Source: Hirsutella rhossiliensis (Eukaryota > Ascomycota > Sordariomycetes > Hypocreales > Ophiocordycipitaceae). From it: a stretch of DNA of 64,000 bases. The stretch's first letter is position 1. Each line of letters opens with the position of its first letter. The position numbers and the translations under genes were made by a program. Positions 61,579 to 64,000 of the stretch are shown here, one piece after another. The DNA lies in assembly GCF_020360975.1 (NCBI RefSeq), contig NW_025408671.1:1240001-1304000 (forward strand), written 5' to 3'. The notes beneath the pieces were generated by a model. That model was not told the origin of the DNA. It searched no databases and saw nothing but the letters and a program-made list of their open reading frames with translations.

Positions 61579-62448
61579 ATGGGCATCGTCAAGACATACA
61601 TTGTCAGCCCGACCTTCACCATCTCGTCGCAGGCCCTCCGGCTGGGCGACGTGCTGGTAAAGCCGCTGGCGGCCACGCTGGACCCCGTCAACCGCAAGTG
61701 CCGCGTCGACATTGAGTGCAGCGACCTGTGCGACGTGGCCGTGTGGCGGGACTTCTCGGCCACGCGCAGCGACCTGGTGCGCGGCCGCCTCGGCCTGTGG
61801 ACCTCGTGCCTAGCGCTGCTGGGCCTGCCCGTCAGCGTCGACGCTGGCGTCTTCCTCGAGCTCGGCGCGCACGACGTCGTCGCTGCCCCGGAGCTACAAA
61901 CGCACGAGTTCGTCGTAACGGATGAGTACGTCGCCCGCGTCATGGCGCAGGACCCCGTCAAGGCGTATCTGCGGCGTCGCGGCTGGCGCGTCCCCGTTTA
62001 CATGGTCAGCGGCGTTAAGATCGCCAAGGGCGGCGCCAAAGTCGTCGTCGGCAACGGCCCGGCCACCGTCGGCGGCGAGGTCAGCGTCGGCGACGGGCCC
62101 GGGGCGGGTTGGGCTACCGCTGTGAAGCCGTTTCTACGCGTGGCGCGGGACCGCGCCTCGGGCGTCTCCTTCGACGCCCAGACCGACTTTGTCCTCGGCT
62201 TCCGCGTCGAAAAGATTGTTTTTGGGCACCACGACGTCGAGCGTCGCGGGTTGAGCACTGTCGGCGCTACCATGTACGACGGTGACGAGGCCGCCGACGG
62301 AGGACGGGTGCCTCGGTTCAGGCGCGAGGGCGAGCTCGCCTGGGCTGATGCCGTCGAGCGTGCCGCGGACGACGACATCGCCATCGTCCAGCTCCTGGAT
62401 GCGGCTGGCGATGTGACGTGGTTTGCAACCAGCGGGGAGCGGGCGTAG
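61579..62448 (+). CDS. Fungal gasdermin-like pore-forming cell-death protein (RCD-1/HET-Q1 type)
   Basis: An uninterrupted 289-codon frame. The ATG at 61579 (context ACAATGG) is the first ATG in frame; upstream in-frame codons have none. Family-like features are FTISSQALRLGDVLVKPL at residues 13-30, followed by a conserved-looking NR (38-39), a hydrophobic stretch 71-95, VPVYMVSGVKIAKG at 138-151, and GFRVEKIVF at 207-215. After this comes a linker with charged residues (about 219-250) and a short tail to 289. Fungal gasdermins of known members (Neurospora RCD-1, Podospora HET-Q1) are about this size, insert into the plasma membrane and kill the cell, and HET-Q1 is activated when a subtilisin removes a short C-terminal piece. 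A subtilisin gene lies 255 bp downstream, convergent. There is no signal peptide or transmembrane helix. Codon use is normal and there is no RIP. The assignment rests on motif memory, not a search. Confidence 0.68.
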   Translation: MGIVKTYIVSPTFTISSQALRLGDVLVKPLAATLDPVNRKCRVDIECSDLCDVAVWRDFSATRSDLVRGRLGLWTSCLALLGLPVSVDAGVFLELGAHDVVAAPELQTHEFVVTDEYVARVMAQDPVKAYLRRRGWRVPVYMVSGVKIAKGGAKVVVGNGPATVGGEVSVGDGPGAGWATAVKPFLRVARDRASGVSFDAQTDFVLGFRVEKIVFGHHDVERRGLSTVGATMYDGDEAADGGRVPRFRREGELAWADAVERAADDDIAIVQLLDAAGDVTWFATSGERA

Positions 62449-62703
62449 CGCAGCGGGAGAACTTTGACGCGTTGACATCTTAAATCGCTACGTCGCTTGC
62501 CGCATTTCTCTTAACTTGTATGAATGAATAACTGCATCGGAAGCTATTTACCTACCAGCTTGTCGGCCGAATACGAAAAAGCCCATGGCAACATGGGTTG
62601 GTCACCTTTCTACTCCTCCATATTCCACTGCGCCTTGAAGCCATGCATCTATCGTCGTCCGGACTCCATACTCCATCCCTTATCATGGCACATCAAATTC
62701 TGG

Positions 62704-63889
62704 CTACTCTTCTCTCACAGCATGTACCCCGTCTAAGAGTACCTCGAGGACGTGGTTGTCGGTCCTCTCGTCCACCTTGCGAGGTGCTTCTCCGTCCACG
62801 ACCGGGTCAAGGGGATTCTCCTTCCATAGGGTCCAGGGCGCGACCGAGAGTATGTCGCCGACCCTCCTCGACTGCTTCTTAAGCATGAGCCGCACCCCCC
62901 TGGCCCGCCTTAGGGAGAGATACTGGGCCTCGGTCATGAGATCCGTGGCCTCGTGCATGTAGTCCAGCCAGTCGAGGTAGTTAGCGACGATGCCTGCCGC
63001 GATGGGCGTCGCGTACGAGCTCCCGGACTTGTGCGAGATCTTGGGACCTGTCGCACCGGCCGTGCCCGGCAACAACGGCGGCTCGTCCCACGACGTCTGG
63101 ATGCCCAGGCCCAGGGTCCCAAAGTTCTCGTCGTACCCTTCCGGCGACGGGTTCATACCGCCCTCGTCGTTACCTTTGCCGTCGAGGGCGTGGATGCCAA
63201 TGACGCCGTCATGACGGGCCGGGAACGTGCGTTGGCTGTTGCGGCCGTTGTTGGACGCGGCGGCGAGGAGGATCGTCGGGAATGCGCGGTTCAGGGCGTT
63301 GGCGACGTTGACAAAGTCGACATCGCAGCCAAATGACATGTTGATGATGTCTGCTCCGTTTTCAACCGCCCAGTCAATGGCCTGTCCCAAGCTGCCGCGT
63401 GAGCCACTGAATCGAGACCGGCTTCCCGTCGTCGCTGTCTCGGGCGAGTCGACCCACCTTGACTATGGCCCACATGTTCGTGAAGCACTTGCCGTTGGAC
63501 ACCTTGGCAACGAGGACATCCGCGTCTGGTGCCGCTTGCAGCACCAGTCCAGCCACGTGCGTCCCATGGCCGTATTCGTCGATCGCCTGGCCTCCGATAA
63601 AAGTCTTAACCTTCTTTATTGGATTCCGGTCCGCCACGGGACATTTCTGCCTCTGGCGAACTTCGCCAATGTCATCCACCAGGCCACGAATGTCCTCGTT
63701 TTCTTGGTCGATGCCGGTGTCTAGAACGGCGATGCGGATGCGCCGCCGCCCGTTTCTACCCAGCCTGGTTTTGGGAACCATGTGCCGTTGGCGGAACTTG
63801 GCGAATGCGCTGAAGAAGCCCTCCGCTCGGGCAATGTGTCTGCGACTCGATAAGCCTATGCCGAAAGGCGCGATTGCGAGGCGACGAGG
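62704..63889 (-). CDS. Subtilisin-like S8 serine protease, candidate partner of the gasdermin (HET-Q2-like), N-terminus incomplete
   Basis: The coding parts are 63889-63458 and 63381-62704 (stop 62706-62704), joined across a 76-bp intron. Numbered from the Met at 63781, the catalytic Asp is in RIRIAVLDTGID (D21), His in YGHGTHVAGL (H72), the oxyanion Asn in AAASNNGRN (N152) and Ser in SGSSYATPIAAG (S230). The splice gives the usual run NMWAIVK-AIDWAVENGADIINMSFG. About 90 residues follow the Ser motif. The frame stays open for 36 codons before that Met, to a possible splice acceptor (TATGTAG) at 63890, so the true start probably lies in an upstream exon at or beyond the window edge. No secretion signal is seen in the visible part, which suits an intracellular role. 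By analogy with HET-Q2, the neighbouring gasdermin-like protein is the likely substrate. Confidence 0.82.
63382..63457 (-). other. Intron of the subtilisin-like gene
   Basis: A 76-bp GT-AG intron on the minus strand, phase 0: donor GTGGGT after an AAG codon, acceptor GGGACAG before GCC ATT GAC TGG. The two flanking frames are in different registers and only join into a continuous subtilisin fold with this excision. Other AG positions just upstream leave the wrong phase with the good donor. Confidence 0.75.
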
Positions 63890-64000
63890 CTACATACTCA
63901 GCTCTAACGGTGGATTCCGCGTCAAAAAACATAACATCGGGGGGCAGCTGCTTCGGGGGCCGTACGCCGTTTTGACCGTTTCTCGACGCTGGCTTAATGA
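63890..64000 (-). other. Probable intron or 5' region of the subtilisin-like gene
   Basis: The protease frame meets a stop in TATGTAG directly before the codons CCT CGT CGC. This sequence could be a splice acceptor of an upstream intron. Too little remains in the window to identify the preceding exon or start codon. Confidence 0.4.

Noticed and set aside
61211..61579. A 122-codon minus-strand frame upstream of the gasdermin-like gene
   Set aside because: It overlaps the 5' end of the plus-strand gene and the G-rich tandem repeat, shows no domain and has low-complexity composition. It is best explained as a chance frame in CG-rich DNA.
61998..62478. Several minus- and plus-strand frames inside the gasdermin-like gene and the protease gene
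   Set aside because: They are shadows of strongly CG-biased coding sequence and have no family features.

Overview
The window looks like nuclear DNA of a filamentous ascomycete (Pezizomycotina). About 60 kb is a graveyard of nested retrotransposons. It is followed, from roughly 60.7 kb, by an ordinary CG-rich gene segment with an intron-containing gene. The transposon block has a very strong repeat-induced point mutation (RIP) signature. CA and TG dinucleotides are almost absent (for example none in 2461-2520), TA is in excess, and CG is retained. As a result ATG became ATA, CAA/CAG became stops, TGG became TAG and TGY (Cys) became TAY. This is why the block has almost no open frames although whole pol genes can still be read through the stops.

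Layout. 1-2430: copia family Cop-1 copy A (minus strand, partial). 2431-7565: chromovirus Gyp-1 copy G1 (plus). 7900-15590: Gyp-1 copy G2 (minus), carrying a tRNA-headed SINE-like insertion (11031-11801) and a Cop-1 solo LTR (14427-14902). 15591-17000: decayed unassigned DNA. 17001-23326: Cop-1 copy B (minus). 23327-25810: Gyp-1 fragment G3 (minus). 25992-59897: an old Gyp-2 element, G4 (minus), shattered by four later insertions whose target-site duplications (TSDs) can be read: copia Cop-2 copy D (27756-41962), Gyp-2 copy G5 (42838-49440), a 547-bp TRIM-like element (50148-50694) and Gyp-3 copy G6 (52884-59409). Copy D itself contains a Cop-2 solo LTR, which in turn contains a 357-bp TRIM-like element joined to Cop-1 copy C (32170-38775). 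That is four levels of nesting.

Two features of the transposons stand out. Gyp-2 and Gyp-3 elements carry, antisense to pol and tail-to-tail with it, an alanine-rich frame of about 303-305 codons, present in three copies. Three element types (Cop-1, Cop-2 and TRIM1) carry a primer-binding site complementary to the anticodon arm of initiator tRNA-Met, that is, copia-style half-tRNA priming.

The gene island at the right edge holds two convergent genes. One (61579-62448, plus) encodes a 289-residue protein with the features I associate with fungal gasdermin-like pore-forming cell-death proteins (RCD-1/HET-Q1 type). The other (62704 to at least 63889, minus, one clear 76-bp intron) encodes a subtilisin-like S8 serine protease with a complete Asp-His-Asn-Ser set. 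A gasdermin next to a subtilisin is the arrangement of the Podospora HET-Q1/HET-Q2 pair, in which the protease cleaves and activates the gasdermin. This pair is the best candidate in the window for a complete biological system: a proteolytically triggered regulated-cell-death or allorecognition module at the border of a RIP-mutated transposon block.

Limits: family names are assigned by reading motifs by eye. Transposon boundaries are firm where a TSD is quoted and approximate elsewhere.
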